DNA of 64,000 nt from Trametes villosa (lineage: Eukaryota; Basidiomycota; Agaricomycetes; Polyporales; Polyporaceae). Positions 42,707 through 56,633 of the stretch are shown here, piece after piece (positions within the stretch are counted from its first letter, which is position 1; each line of letters begins with the position of its first letter). The position numbers and the translations under genes are program-made. The stretch spans positions 930,001 through 994,000 of the forward strand of contig PUDQ02000001.1 of the NCBI GenBank assembly GCA_002964805.2, given 5' to 3'. The notes under the pieces were generated by a model. The model was not told the DNA's origin. It saw only the letters and a list, made by a program, of their open reading frames with translations, and ran no database searches.

Positions 42707-44318
42707 TCAGAGCAGCATCGCCGCGGCCGCGACGAGCGCGCCCAGGGAGAGCGCAGCGCCCGTCACGCCGCTCGCGCGCGCGCCGTTGTTGTTGCCCGTC
42801 GCGCCGGCGGTGCCGTTGGTCGAGCCGTTGGTCGCGGCGCCGGAGGCGGTGGTGCCGTTGAGCGTCTGCGCGAGGCCCTTGAACGCGGTGAAGTTGCGCG
42901 CGGAGCTCTCGACGGCGTTCACGGCGAAGACCATGCCGGAGCCGCAGTGCGAGGAGCCGTCGGGCTTGTGCTGGCGGCAGTAGAACCAGAGCGGCGCGGT
43001 GTCGTTCACGGTCACGTTCCAGGTCGGGAAGGTGGTCGCGGAGGGGTCGACGGGCATGCTGTTGGACGGGAGAGCATTATTAGCATCGTGTGAAGCGCGC
43101 GGAGGAGGGCGAGGGGCTAGCACTTACAAGCCAGAGTCGAGGCCGACCACGGCGCCCGTGGTGTCCTTGAGGCGCAGGCACGGCGCGGCGAAGGACGACT
43201 GCGTCGCGGTGTGGTTCTTCTGGTGGCTGTCATGGGGAGAGCGCCGTCAGCACGTCGATCCCACCCGGCGCCAGACTCGCAGCAAACGAACGCCCGCGGC
43301 GAAAGAGGCACTTACAACTCGAACTGGATGATGTCACGCGGCTGCGCCTGGACGTTCTCGGGGCTGAAGGTGAGCTCGCCGTTGGATCCGCCGACGACGA
43401 CCTTGATCACGTTCCCGGAGAGCGAGGACGGGGTCGGGTCGGGCGAGCCGGGGTACGACGAGTACACGGTCACCCAGGACGAGGTCTCGACGGTGATCGT
43501 GTCCGTCGTCAGCACGGGCGTCGGCTCGGCGGGGATCGTCGCGGTGCCGTAGTCAGCCGTAGTGTACGCGCCGCTGTCCGCCGTCGACGTCGCGCCGCCG
43601 TAGCCGTAGCCACCGCCGTAACCGGAGCCGGCGTCGGTCGAGGACGCGGCGGCAGCCGCGGAAGCCTGCTGGGCGAGCTGCGCGCCGATCTGGAGCGCGG
43701 CCTTCTTGAAGCCGTCGAAGGAGTTCGCGGCGCCGTCGGGGCCGCAGTTGACGGCGAAGACCATGCCCTTGCCGCAGTGGCTCGCGGCGGTGTTGGCAGC
43801 CTGCTCGCAGTGGAACCAGATAGGCTTGGTCTACAGAACATGCGGTCGTGAGTAAACAGGGTTGGGCAAGGGAGCAAATAGATCACATACGTCGTTCACG
43901 GTGACAGTCCAGGTGGGGAAGTTGTCGGTCTGGTTAGCAGGAACGGGCATGCTGTAGAAGAGCGATAGTCAGCTACATGAGCGATAAGCGAGGTAGCGGT
44001 GCGGACTGACAACCCGGAGTTGACACCTCCCGCCAGAGGAGAGCATGGCGCGGCGAACGAAGACTGCGTCGCGGTGTGGTTCTTTTGGTGGAAGTGGAAG
44101 ACAACTTGGTCACCGACGTCGGCAAACTGCAGCGCAAAGGCGCGACGTGAGCATGCTACACAGCGGTGCAAAAAAGCGAGGGATAGACGTACAATGGCCT
44201 CGGGCGAGTAGGCTAGGCTACCGCTGGCATCGCCGACCTGGATGTCCCAGACCTTTGCGGCGGCGGAGGAGGCGAGGGCGAGGCCGAAGGAAAGACGGGC
44301 TGCAGAGGCGAAGAGCAT
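42707..44318 (-). CDS. Secreted double-cupredoxin protein, probable GPI anchor
   Basis: Extracellular or cell-surface blue-copper-like protein of the fungal serine-rich cupredoxin family. The start at 44318 gives a signal peptide (MLFASAARLSFGLALASSAA) before KVWDIQVGD. Domain 1 holds HFHQKNHTATQSSF, FPTWTVTVND, and copper-ligand region WFHCEQ, SHCGKGMVFAVN. A Ser/Ala/Gly-Tyr linker (GYGGGYGYGG) leads to domain 2, with HQKNHTATQSSFAAPC, FPTWNVTVND, WFYCRQ and SSHCGSGMVFAVN. Both domains keep the His, Cys, His and Met expected for a type 1 copper site. The end is Thr/Asn/Gly-rich and then hydrophobic (SLGALVAAAAMLL), as for GPI attachment. Introns fall at matching places in the two domains, so the gene arose by internal duplication. 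Copper binding and anchoring are inferred. Confidence 0.85.
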
Positions 44319-45887
44319 GGCTGCACTGGGCACGGAAGGGGAGGGAAGAAAAAAATGAAGGAGGGACGACGAGCTCAGCCGCCGTGGAAGGAGTATAAGT
44401 AGGGGAAGCGGGAGGCAGTGGACGTGAGGTGAAACGACCGGCGGCGGACGACAGCTCAGGGTTATGAGCGGGCGGTGGGCCTGCCCCGAACGGACGGTAG
44501 ACGTCGCGTATGCCCCGGTAGGCAGCTCGAGGACACAATAGACAGCGCCCGATCAAGAATTTCGCATGCCAGGGGCAGCTTCCTGCGTGCCCATTGGCTG
44601 TCCGAAAACAACACAGGGTCCCCATGGCCCATGTTTCTTGTCCGGCTGTTGCCCCTTCTCGTAACTCGCGAAGCCAGTTGCACTCCGCGCGCTGGGAGCA
44701 GATTGCCGCGATTGCGGTATGCAGGCCATCCGCGTTGCGGGATGTGCTCGCGAGAAACGGCGTGTTGGGATCTCACGGTGTCCTGGAGAGTCGTGTTAGA
44801 ACAGGCATCGAAGGACGGAGGTGACAGACAGACGGACAGGCTCGTGCACGACGCCCTGTTCGATAACAGCATGGTTACCGGGCTCACCGAAGCCACCGAC
44901 AGCGCCGAGGCACTTTTGCGCTGTTTGATCGAAAAAGATGGAAGATCGGCGGTAAGGCCCCTACCGGACGGGCCAATTTGCATTGGCTGTACGGGCGCGG
45001 TCCGCGTGTTGAGCAGAGCTTGTTGTTGCAGCGGCAGGGCGCAGCGCTCACGGACGATACGGACGCAAGCCGGGAAGGATGGACGCGAGCAGTGACGGAG
45101 GAGCGCAGTTGCGGTGCGTGCGGCGTGCCCGAGGACACCGGCCTCACGTTGCTTTCCCGCCCCGCCCTCGATCGAGCGCCTCCGGGGAGGGCGCATCGCA
45201 TTTCCTCGCCCCGCCCCAGCCGGCCCGGCTAGCCTCGCAAGCGCTCTGTCGGCGCTATGTGGGCGCTCAGGCGGTTCCGAGTGATCTGCAAGGTCCGCGT
45301 GTCGATGGAGCGCCCAGCCAGGAACCAATCACAAGCGAGTGCCCCAGAATGGCAAAGGCGTTGTCACGTGTAAGATATGGCTGTTTTGATGGACCAGGAG
45401 AGGCGCCCAAGGGCGGAGGCTCTGCTGGACGCTACGCCCGTCTCACTCTCCGCGCCAGGTCCATCAGCTCTCCCACCAGCCGTGGGTGTGCCTGCAAAGT
45501 CCGAGGACTTGCAGTAGTTGGACTCGGTGCTGGTAAACAAGACATCTATCACGCCCTTGTACAGTGAACCCAGCTGCTCGAGTGTCTTGTGCCCCAGGTG
45601 TATGACCAGCGTAAACGAATCTGCTCCTTCTCCCATCATTGCATCGTTGCAATCCATCATGTCGCGCAGGCTGATCTGCATCACAAACAGCCCTCCACGA
45701 CTATACAGCCGACCACAAACCCCGACCAGCTCCCTACATAGTCTCGCCGCCCCTCCGTCCCCGTCTGCATCTTATTCCTTCTTCTTTCTCTGCTGTAATA
45801 CGTTTCCCTGACGTTCCCTCCTCCTTCTCCTTCTCTACTCTACTTTTTCCGTCTTTCAGCCGTTGACCAGCTCAGGTTCTGTCCATA
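44319..45887. other. 1.6-kb divergent region, cupredoxin / MAP kinase
   Basis: Long, unusually gene-free for this window. Frames such as 44462-45328 on the minus strand are long but read as shadow sequence. A TATA-like element (TATAAGTAGG, plus strand at 44394-44403, TATAC on the minus) lies about 80 bases before the cupredoxin start. The last 150 bases before the kinase are CT-rich leader. No RNA gene or repeat seen. Confidence 0.45.
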
Positions 45888-48099
<2,212 letters not shown>

Positions 48100-48939
48100 C
48101 CTCCACCTCCTCCCCACACCGCCACCCGCTTCCAAACCTTGCGACGACCATTCACGACGACCCCCCTGAGCCTCTACGCGCGCAAAGACGCGAATCGTAG
48201 CAGCCCTCCTGCCATTATCACAACCTATGCACATTCTCTCTGGATACCGCGGGGCCCCGCCCGCCCCGTCGCCCGCTCGCTGTTTTGCTGTTGCATACTG
48301 CTGTAACGCCCGCACCAAGTACACGTATTATATTACATATTTATGGAGGGAATAATACAATCAGGGTTCCGTTTCTTTCGCTCGTTTGGCTTGAATGTCA
48401 TCGTTCGCGGGTCCGCACCCATTCTCTTCAAGACAAAGGCAAAACTCTTGAGATTGCGGCTACGACAGACGCGCCACTATGTGCCTTTGAACGTGGTGTC
48501 AAAGGCACCGGCCCAGCGAAGAGGGGCTACAACATTGAACTAAAAACACAAGTAGCATTCAAACTTCGTACATGCTCGTGAGATACGCGTAAACGTCCAT
48601 CGTCCGTGAAAGAGACCGACGACCCAGCAAGAAAGCGAGCGCGCGGACCACCTGCGAACTGCAAAGCAAGCACGAAGAAAACAACGACGATAGAGAAAAC
48701 GCGTAGCGACCCGACACAGTGTACCAACGAAGAATCGCAAGGGTGAGCGGGGATGTGGGGAAGGGGTAGCGCTAGGAAGACGTCGCGGGAAGGAGGAGAT
48801 ACGACGGAGGATAGGTGGGAAGATGCGGGGATAAGGAATTCGACTCCTACGAGTCGAGCCGGTACGATATGCCAGGGGCCGGGGGGTGTCGCCAGGTGTA
48901 ATGTATCAGGTCAATGGGGGTGTGCGTGAGCCATAAGGC
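48100..48939. other. Convergent intergenic, MAP kinase / SAP-domain gene
   Basis: 840 bases between stops. AT-richer DNA from 48310 to 48560 resembles 3' UTR and terminators of both genes. No gene recognised. Confidence 0.5.
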
Positions 48940-51310
48940 TCAAAAGCGCGGCGCGAGCCCCGCCCAGAACCCTGTCGCAACGCCCTCAACGCCGAAGTCC
49001 CCGAAGCGGGTGTCGCCCTCGAGCTCGGTCCCGTACATCGTGCGCTTCATCGGCGGCGCGGGCGTGTCCGGCGGAAGCGGCACCACGCTGCTCATCCCAA
49101 ACGCCATCCCGATCTCGCTGCTGGACGCGACGCGCCGGGCCTGCGAGGCGAAGTTGGCCATGCTCGTGTTCAGCTCTCCCTCTTGCGATGTTTCGGGAAC
49201 GGAGGACAGCCTTCCTGAAGTGTCTCCCAATGCTGCTGGGTCCACCGTGCCAAACCCTGACGGTCCGCCGAGTTGAGGCTGGGATGAAGGGGCTGATGGG
49301 AAAGCCGCGCGACTGGCAGGTCTGCTCGCAGCGGACTGAGGCCGAGACGGAGATTCGTTGCTGCTCTGGGCTTGCGACTCGGCATGGCGCCGACCATGCG
49401 GGTGGTAGAGATCATTCCGCTCAATCCGCCCGCCCGCCCGCTCGACAAACCCACCAGAGGGCATACCCGGAGAAGGTGACGCAGGAGGCTCAGGGTAGGC
49501 GAAGGCAGGGTTGCCCATGTCGTACGGCGTGGAGGTCATGGGATGGAATATCGAGGTGTTAAAGCTGAAGTTGAACCCCAGATTAGGTGCGTTCTCGTCA
49601 GCCCCGATGGGCCTAACGATGGTGCCGCCTCCGTTACTCTGCGCTGGGGTGTGGCCATCGGCACTTGATGATCCAGGGAAAAGGTCGGAGAGGTGCATGG
49701 TCGGCGGAGGAGGGTCGAAGTAAGACTCGGGGGGTTCCTCCGGACCACTGAAGACCGTAAAGGCAGCTGGAGCGGGTCGTGGGACGGGCTGGACTTCGGT
49801 GCTGGGCTGCACAGGCTCTTGAGCTGGTGGGCCCGAGGGGGTCTCCGCCTGGGCATCGTCGGTAAGCTTAGGCTTCTTCTTCACCGGCCTCCCTGCTAGC
49901 TTCTCCAGCTCGTCGTGAGTACGCTGACTTTCCGGCCCAGCCTCTACCACATCCGTGACATTGCTATCTTCCGCCTCGCGATGCCGTTTGCCAAGCAAGG
50001 ATTGAGAAGATCCGTGAAAAAGCGGTATCGAGGCCGCGGTATTGTGAGCCGGGTCGCTACCTGCGATCGTGGCTTGAGAACTACCCTCGTCACTGCGAAA
50101 ATGTATGAGTAATCACGCACGGGGAATAAGGAGACCACATACGATGCGCGAACTTTCCCTAAGCTCTTCGCGGAGGGTTGGGGCACTCCCGTCGCGGGTC
50201 TCCGCAGAAGCTCTGCCACCAGCTGCTTCAGCTGGTGAACCTCGTTCTGTAGCTGGGATGTCATGGCAGCCTGAGACCGTAAGGACTGCACTTCCGCTTG
50301 GATGAGTTGTACTTGTGAGGTCAGCGAGCGGATGTTAGCCTCTTGATTCGATCGCTGTTGCAGCTCGGACTGCAGCATGTGTATCTGAGTTTGAAACGGC
50401 GCGACCTGGAAACACATGGTTCAATTCGCAATGTCCAATATTGCAAGACAACGGGCTTTACCAGCTCGGCTATGTTCTGCGGCACCTCACCCGGAATACT
50501 TGTCGAAGTCTGCGGAGGAGCCACCGGAGACTGGCGCGGTTCCGGCATTGGGGGGACGGGGGGATCGTAGTCGTGAGTGGTTCCCGATGGGCCAGCTTGG
50601 GGCACTTATGGAGAGTCAGTACGTCAGACCTCCATAGGAGAATGACCAGCTCACCCTCGGATTCCATAGGGTCAGGTTCTAGAAGGGGTTCTAAACCTCC
50701 GAACATGCCAATCAGACGGAAAACGCACCTTCTTCCTCTTGAATGACAGCTTCTACAGGCTTCACACTCTTGCTGGGTTTACCACGCTTTCCCTTCGTAG
50801 TAGAGCTCGAGGAGCGCGTGACAGCACGAGCACCACTGCCTCCAGCCACGGTTGGTCTGCCCACTCCAAGCCTATACTGGGTCTCCTTCGCTCTCCTGGT
50901 GCGTGGAGGTGGAGGAGGGGCTTCGGATTCTGACGACATGGTAGGAGCAACACTCGAACGATGCTGTTCTTCTGCTGCATTGTCTTCCTCGTCGGTGTCG
51001 TGGATAATTACGGACGAGCTTGATGTGCCTCTGGGGCGAGAAACCGGGGGTGCTGCCCGGCTCACCCTCCTTCCAGAGGGCGCGCGTTGGTATACGGTGG
51101 GTGTAGGGCGCGGTCGCGCTTGAGTAGTATCAATGAGAAGGTCGATGAGGGCTTCCGTCTTGAGATTCGCTTTAATGCCATAGTCCTGGGTGATCGTAGT
51201 AAGCATACAAGGCAAGTGCGGGCGCTTTTCGCGGGACGCACCTTGCATATTCTTTGCAGATCAGCGCGCTTCATGCTCTTGAGTGACTCGCGATCAAGAG
51301 GCGCAGGCAT
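48940..51310 (-). CDS. SAP-domain protein with coiled coil, nuclear orphan
   Basis: Start at 51310 (MPAPLDRESLKSMKRADLQR). The N-terminal block LKSMKRADLQRICKDYGIKA followed by LKTEALIDLLIDTTQ fits a SAP motif, a DNA- or RNA-binding helix pair, and is restored over a short intron. Next is a basic linker (TTKGKRGKPSKSVKP), then a helical region with heptad-like Leu/Gln (IHMLQSELQQRSNQEANIRS, LQNEVHQLKQLVAELLRR). A nuclear-signal-like LLGKRHREAED and KKKPK come before a long Pro/Ser-rich C-region ending FWAGLAPRF. About six exons, roughly 680 residues. The C-terminal motif YGTELEGDTRFGDFGVEG looks conserved. I know no named ortholog; a chromatin or transcription role is an inference. Confidence 0.72.
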
Positions 51311-51901
51311 CTCGGGCAACGAGCCTACGGGCGGCGGACGAGAGGGGTGGCGAGGGGAATTTACGGCGGACGGAGGATGTGGTTCAAGCTCAAGCCAGGT
51401 TCAACGGCGGAGGCCAAACAACGCCCAAACAACGCGAACCCTGGCGTCACATGATCCAAGCAGCTTGGTGTCATTGGCGCCTATTTCGACGCGCCCCCGC
51501 ACAGGCGCCCATTTCCAACGCCGTTGTCGACTGTCCTCTCTCATCACGCCCTTTCGTCAGCCTGAGCGCGTAGGCTGCTAATCGTCTTTCGTCGTTCGAG
51601 GGCGCGAGCTGTAAGTGCTTGTTTTACCGGCACACATCTACGGAGTCCTTGAGCCATATGTCGACGCGCACACTCAGAACATACTTGCGTGATCGTCGGG
51701 GGACCGGACCGTCGACGAGCACGCCCTTGACGCCGTCGACGGAACGACAGTCGGCGGGGGCGCCGGTCGAGATCAGCTGCAGGCCGAGTGCACCGTGACC
51801 ATGTCTTCTCACCTGGTATTTATGGCCCGGCTTCCGTAGGCGCACCCATTCCTCCCTTACAGGCCGGCTCCCTCCACGCTGCTTTTGACTCAGCCACCAC
51901 C
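51311..51901. other. Divergent promoter region, SAP gene / lactate dehydrogenase
   Basis: 591 bases. A TATA-like TATTTATGG lies at 51817-51825, about 75 bases before the dehydrogenase start. A small upstream frame from 51658 (MSTRTLRTYLRDRRGTG) looks like a possible presequence or uORF. No separate gene called. Confidence 0.45.
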
Positions 51902-54012
51902 ATGCCCCGCACACTCGCCCTCGACGAGGTCGCCAAGCACAACTCGCAGAAGTGAGCAGCCCACCGAGCATGTACAGCGCGGCGTACTCACGCAGGTGGC
52001 GTCTAGGTCATGCTGGGTCATCATCAAGGACAAGGTGTACGACGTCACGGAGTTCCTACCGGTATGGTTCTGTCAGGCATACGCTACAGCGGGTTCTCAC
52101 CACGGACCTGCAGGACCACCCCGGAGGGGCAAAGATCATCCTAAAGTATGCGGGCAAGGACGCCACCTCTGCATACGAGCCCATACATCCCCCGGATGCC
52201 TTGGATAAGAACCTTCCGCCTGAGAAACACCTCGGCGTGCTGGACAGCGCCTCAGCAAACGCCGTTGAGGAGGCCGCGCGGAATCGGCCGAAGACGAAGG
52301 ATGAGCTGCGGGTGGAGGCCGCGCTCGCCGCAAAGCCACCGCTCAGCAGAATGTTGAGCTTACGCGACATCGAGGTGCGCGCACTTTGGAAATGCTGCCC
52401 CTCCCATTAGCTGACTGCCGTTGCCTCCAGGACGTCGCGCGGCAGGTGCTCTCGTACAAGGCGCTTGCGTACTATTCGTCCGCTGCCGACGACGAGCTGA
52501 GTACGCGTGTTGCTGGTCATGCTCAGCATGCGGTATGCCAATGACTACGTAAACAGCACTCCAAGAGAACATCCGCGCGTTCTCTCGCTTCTTCTTCCAC
52601 CCGCGTGTGATGAAGCCGGTATCCCAATGTGATCCCTCAACAACCCTTCTCGGATTCAAGTCGTCAATACCGGTCTTCGTCAGTGGCGCCGCACTCGCGC
52701 GCCTTGGCCATCCGTTGGGTACAGTCGGCGCTTTCACCTCCTGGGGTTCAGGAAGCTAACAGGGCCGCCACATGTAGGTGAGGCCAACATCACGCGCGGA
52801 TGTGCGCGAACCGGCATCATACAGATGGTCTCTTCCAACGCCTCGCTCTCCTTCGCGCAAATAGCCGAAGCGCGGGTGAGCCCCGACCAACCGCTGTTCT
52901 TCCAGCTGTACAAGCACCGCGACGACAAGATCGCCGAGCAGCGCGTGCGCGAGGTTATCTCCTTGGGCTACAAAGCGATATTCCTCACTGTAGACGCCAT
53001 CGTCGCGGGGAACCGCGAGCGCGATATCCGCGCGCCCTTCGAGCTCGAGAAGCAGGAGCGCGAGGCGGAGAAGGCGGACGAGCGGACGGGCGGCGGGACG
53101 GCTGCCGCAGATGCCCCCGCGAAACCGGAGCAGGAGGACGGGGAGGACGTCAACCTGCTGGGCACGGCGGGCGCACTGATCGCGAACGACGACTTGGATA
53201 TGACTTGGGAGAAGACCATCCCGTGGTTGCGGTCTATCACCAAGCTTCCCATAGTAATCAAGGGCATTCAGAGCGTGCAAGTACGTGCGAGCGTGAGTAG
53301 CATGGTGCGCTCTCACTAACCAGGGTGGTGCGTAGGACGCCGTGCTCGCCGCGGAAGCAGGCGTCGACGGCATTTTGCTCTCAAATCATGGTGGCCGGCA
53401 ACTCGAATTGTGAGTATGCCTTCATACACGTCTATCCACACGACTCATACCCCCTTTCACAGTGCCCTCCCGCCCATCGAGGTCCTCTATAGGATCCGGA
53501 AGCAGCGTCCGGATGTTTTCGATAAGCTCGAAGGTAGACTTGACTCTCATTGGCCCTTTACTATCATTGCTAAACGTCCTGCGTAGTCTATATTGACGGT
53601 GGCGCGCGCAGAGGCACCGGTGAGTGACTACGCATGTTGTAAGCCGAGCGATAAATTGACACGGTTCAAGATGTCCTAAAGGCGCTCTGTCTGGGAGCAA
53701 AGGCCGTCGGCATGGGACGACCGTTCCTCTACGCACAAAGTGTAAGTCGGACTTCTGTCATCTCACCCAAACAGCGAAGACTGACAGGCCTCCCGGCAAT
53801 AGGCATACGGCGAAGACGGCGTTGTGAGGACGTTCGACATCCTCAAGCGCGAGATCGTCACAGGTATGCGCCTCTTGGGGGTGCAGAACGTCAAGCAGCT
53901 CATTCCAGAGATGGTGAGTAGCCCGTGGTTGCCGGTAGTTTAGCGCAGCCTAATGTGATCGCTTGCGCAGGTCGAGAACGTCAATTGGCAGCCACTACTG
54001 GCCAGGTTGTAG
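51902..54012 (+). CDS. CYB2: Flavocytochrome b2-type L-lactate dehydrogenase
   Basis: Oxidises L-lactate (or a related 2-hydroxy acid) to the keto acid, passing electrons through FMN and heme. The N-terminal cytochrome b5 domain has KHNSQKSCWVIIKDKVYDVT and heme ligands in DHPGG and PIHPPDAL. The FMN-dependent hydroxy-acid dehydrogenase domain follows: RVMKPVSQCDPSTTLLGFKS, VSGAALARLGHPLGE, MVSSNASLS, QLYKHRD, FLTVDAIVAGNRERDIR, KGIQSVQDAVLAAEAGVDGI, LSNHGGRQLE (active-site His and Arg), VYIDGGARRGTDVLKALCLG and KAVGMGRPFLYA. About twelve exons, some 500 residues. It starts directly at the cytochrome domain with no presequence, unless a small upstream exon exists. It ends in ARL, which fits a PTS1. 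Substrate could also be another 2-hydroxy acid. Confidence 0.93.
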
Positions 54013-54170
54013 CCCATCTAACCCCCGCATATATCATCTTGGTTACGGACCGTGCGGCAAGGCTGCGCGTGAGTGTAGAAATGTGCCTCAAAGATCCGCT
54101 ATGAGTGGTGTGCACTGATATCACATGATGACTACACGGCTGGAGCCCTTGACTACCTAAGCCTTAGGTA

Positions 54171-56153
54171 CTAGACCACTGATAAGTCAGACGAGTCTCT
54201 CCTCTCAGCCATCCTTTTTTCAAGCTGCGCGTACACCAACCCGCCCAACTCAACATGAATAACCAACAACGAAACGTTCGTCGCGCCCAACGTCCTGTCT
54301 GACTTCCCTACCGAGAGCTGCACCATCCTCTTCTTGTCCCCAAACACCATCGCCACTCGCGCAGCCCCCGCCGCCACAGATCCCTCTCCCGCCTGCCACA
54401 GCAAATGCGCACGGTCGCAGTCGGCAGCGCAGTCGTGCATATCCGCCTCCACGCGGCCCAAATGCGAGGCGATCTCGACGGCGGCCCACAGCCCATGCCC
54501 AGCGCGCGTCGGGCACAGGCCGACGTAGATCCTGAAACTCTCCTGGCCCCCAAGCGCATGTGTGAACGAGAACGCGAACACCGCGGGCGCGCGGTCGAGT
54601 AGCCGCCCCGCGTGTGGGCGGCTCGGCAGCCAGTCCGCCGTCTCGAATCCCGCGCGGCGCAGGCGCGCGGCGAGCCATGCCGGGAAGACGACGTAGTACT
54701 GCGCGGCGGGCGCCCCATGTGAGAGGCGGCGGGGTGGGGGCAGGAAGGGCGCGTCACTGCTACAGGAGGTGATGTAGAGCTCAGCCCAGCGCACGCGGGT
54801 TTCGGGCTGGAGGGCGACGCGGTGTACGACGGACTCGGCGACGGTGTAGCGTGCGACGTCGGTGGTGAGCGAGTCCGCGAGACGTCCGTGAGTGTGTCGC
54901 ACTGCGAGCCCGACGTGGTAGACGGGGGCGTTGCCGGGGTGCGGCCGGAGGAGGAGGGCGATGTAAGGGCAAGACTTCCGGGCTGAGCGGGCACACGCGA
55001 GGAGGGCGAGTGTGTATCGAACCGTGGAACGGGACGTCACGATGTCGACGGGCTCGATGACAGGGAGGCGTGCCCGGATGCCATGGCTTGTCACGGTGAA
55101 CTCGGGCAGCATGTTGGAAGTCAGCATTTGCCCAAACCCGTCCTTGACATCCTAAGAGAGGCATATATGAGAATCAAAGACGATGTTGCCGGGAAAAATC
55201 ACACTTACCGGAGCCTCGAGGCCAAGGTTCACAGCGAAGGACGAGAATGCCCTGCTCATATGCTCGTAGGGAATGGGCACCACATCCGGCACCTCCGCGA
55301 AGTCCGACGGGGAATCGGCCAGCAGTCCCTGGTGATCGCGAAGGTGAGAGGGGGTTTGCAGTACACAGTCTGAGCACACCCCGGGACGCAGCGAACTTCC
55401 CCACAAGAACAGCGTCTGGTCCGGGGTCTGCCTCATGATCTCCTCCTGCAGCCGCCTGAATGCCCGCCGCCCCTCCCCGTAGATGGTGGGCATGTTCACG
55501 CCAAAGATGCCCATGAGCGCGTACGCCTCGTCCTCGGTTCGCGTGGATTTCCTCCCCGCAGCCCAACGCATCCGGAGCGCGACCGGAATCGACGAGACGG
55601 GCTTAAGGAAGGTGAGCACCTCTGCGTCGACGCCCGTGATATCCTGGAGAAGCCCCGGCCAGAGATACTTGTTGCCCAGCGGCTCCCAGTCCCTCGACAG
55701 GAAGACGACCTCCTGAGGGGCGATGAGCTCCTGCAGAGTCCAACAGCGCCGAAACCAGATACTGTGACGAAACGCTGAGTCTGATGCGGCGGGGTCCTCG
55801 TTCGTCGGCACGTCGGCGAGGTACGCGTAGCACGCAGATGCGCGCGAGTACCAGTCGTACATGGAGTTGATCGCCTCCGACAGCTCGGCGCTGCTCGTTT
55901 TGTCGATGCAGCAGGTGTCGACCCAAAGCCATTCGTAACCGTCCGCCTCGGCGCAGATGCAACATGCCTGTATTTTTGCGGACGCGCGGGATCGCGGTGT
56001 CCATTCGCCATCGACAGGGCAAAGTTCGCGCAATGCTTGGATGTCCTGGAAGGATTGCTCCTGTTCGCCCCAAACGTGGGATAGGATGGCATATTTTGGA
56101 GGGGGTTCGGTGAAGTATGTGAGCTCAGCACGATCCGTGCTGAGCAGCCACAT
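54171..56153 (-). CDS. HET (heterokaryon incompatibility) domain protein
   Basis: Two exons joined cleanly over an intron at about 55203-55147, giving some 640 residues. The HET domain occupies the first half: MWLLSTDRAELTYF, KYAILSHVWGEQEQSFQDI, WLWVDTCCIDKTSSAELSEA, INSMYDWYSRASACYAYLAD, FRRCWTLQELIAPQEVVFLS, and MGIFGVNMPTIYGEGRRAF. This is the usual Agaricomycete HET layout (SHVWG, DTCCID, W-LQEL, YGEG). The second half is a beta-rich region I do not recognise (YIALLLRPHPGNAPVYHVGL, FRIYVGLCPTRAGHG). HET proteins trigger cell death in non-self fusion in other fungi; that role is not shown for this one. No nucleotide-binding domain, so it is not an NLR. Singleton in the window. Confidence 0.9.
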
Positions 56154-56633
56154 CTGGCGAAGGACCTATAGTAGAGAAGGGTAGAGGAGGGATGGCTGTC
56201 GTGGAAAGGGAGAGGGCACTAGATGCGTATGTAAGAAGCACGGCGGCGCGGATGGGAAGTAGCAGCTGCGCAGCCACATCGAGAGGGGGGCAGTCCTGAG
56301 ATACTAGTATTTGCTATGTGCGCAGCACGAAGGCGCCGCTAGTGTCGACATCCCGACGTCTGAGGGCAGAGGCGACCCAGGGTACATGATGGGCACCTCC
56401 CTGCGTCAGCGCGTGACTCAAGTAGTCTCTAAGCGTATAGCTCACCTGTCAGTTCCTGCGACAGCTCGCGAGAATATGCCATAAATAACGCCGATCTTGC
56501 ACTTAATGATATTCTAGGATGGTCAGTGGACACTAGGTTTGCACAGCGCGAGCACTCTTTGCGAAAGTAGACGTCTGAAACGTACATGTCGGGCGGTATG
56601 CCTTGGCCATGGAGCAGGTATGGATACAGTATG
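56154..56633. other. Intergenic, HET promoter and GART 3' flank
   Basis: 480 bases. If the GART reading continues through its last intron, its stop would be 56429 and this gap would be shorter. No other gene seen. Confidence 0.4.

Noticed and set aside
44462..45328. Long minus-strand frame of 289 codons in the cupredoxin/MAPK gap
   Set aside because: Reads as low-quality Arg/Ser sequence; a competing plus-strand frame overlaps it and neither shows conserved features.
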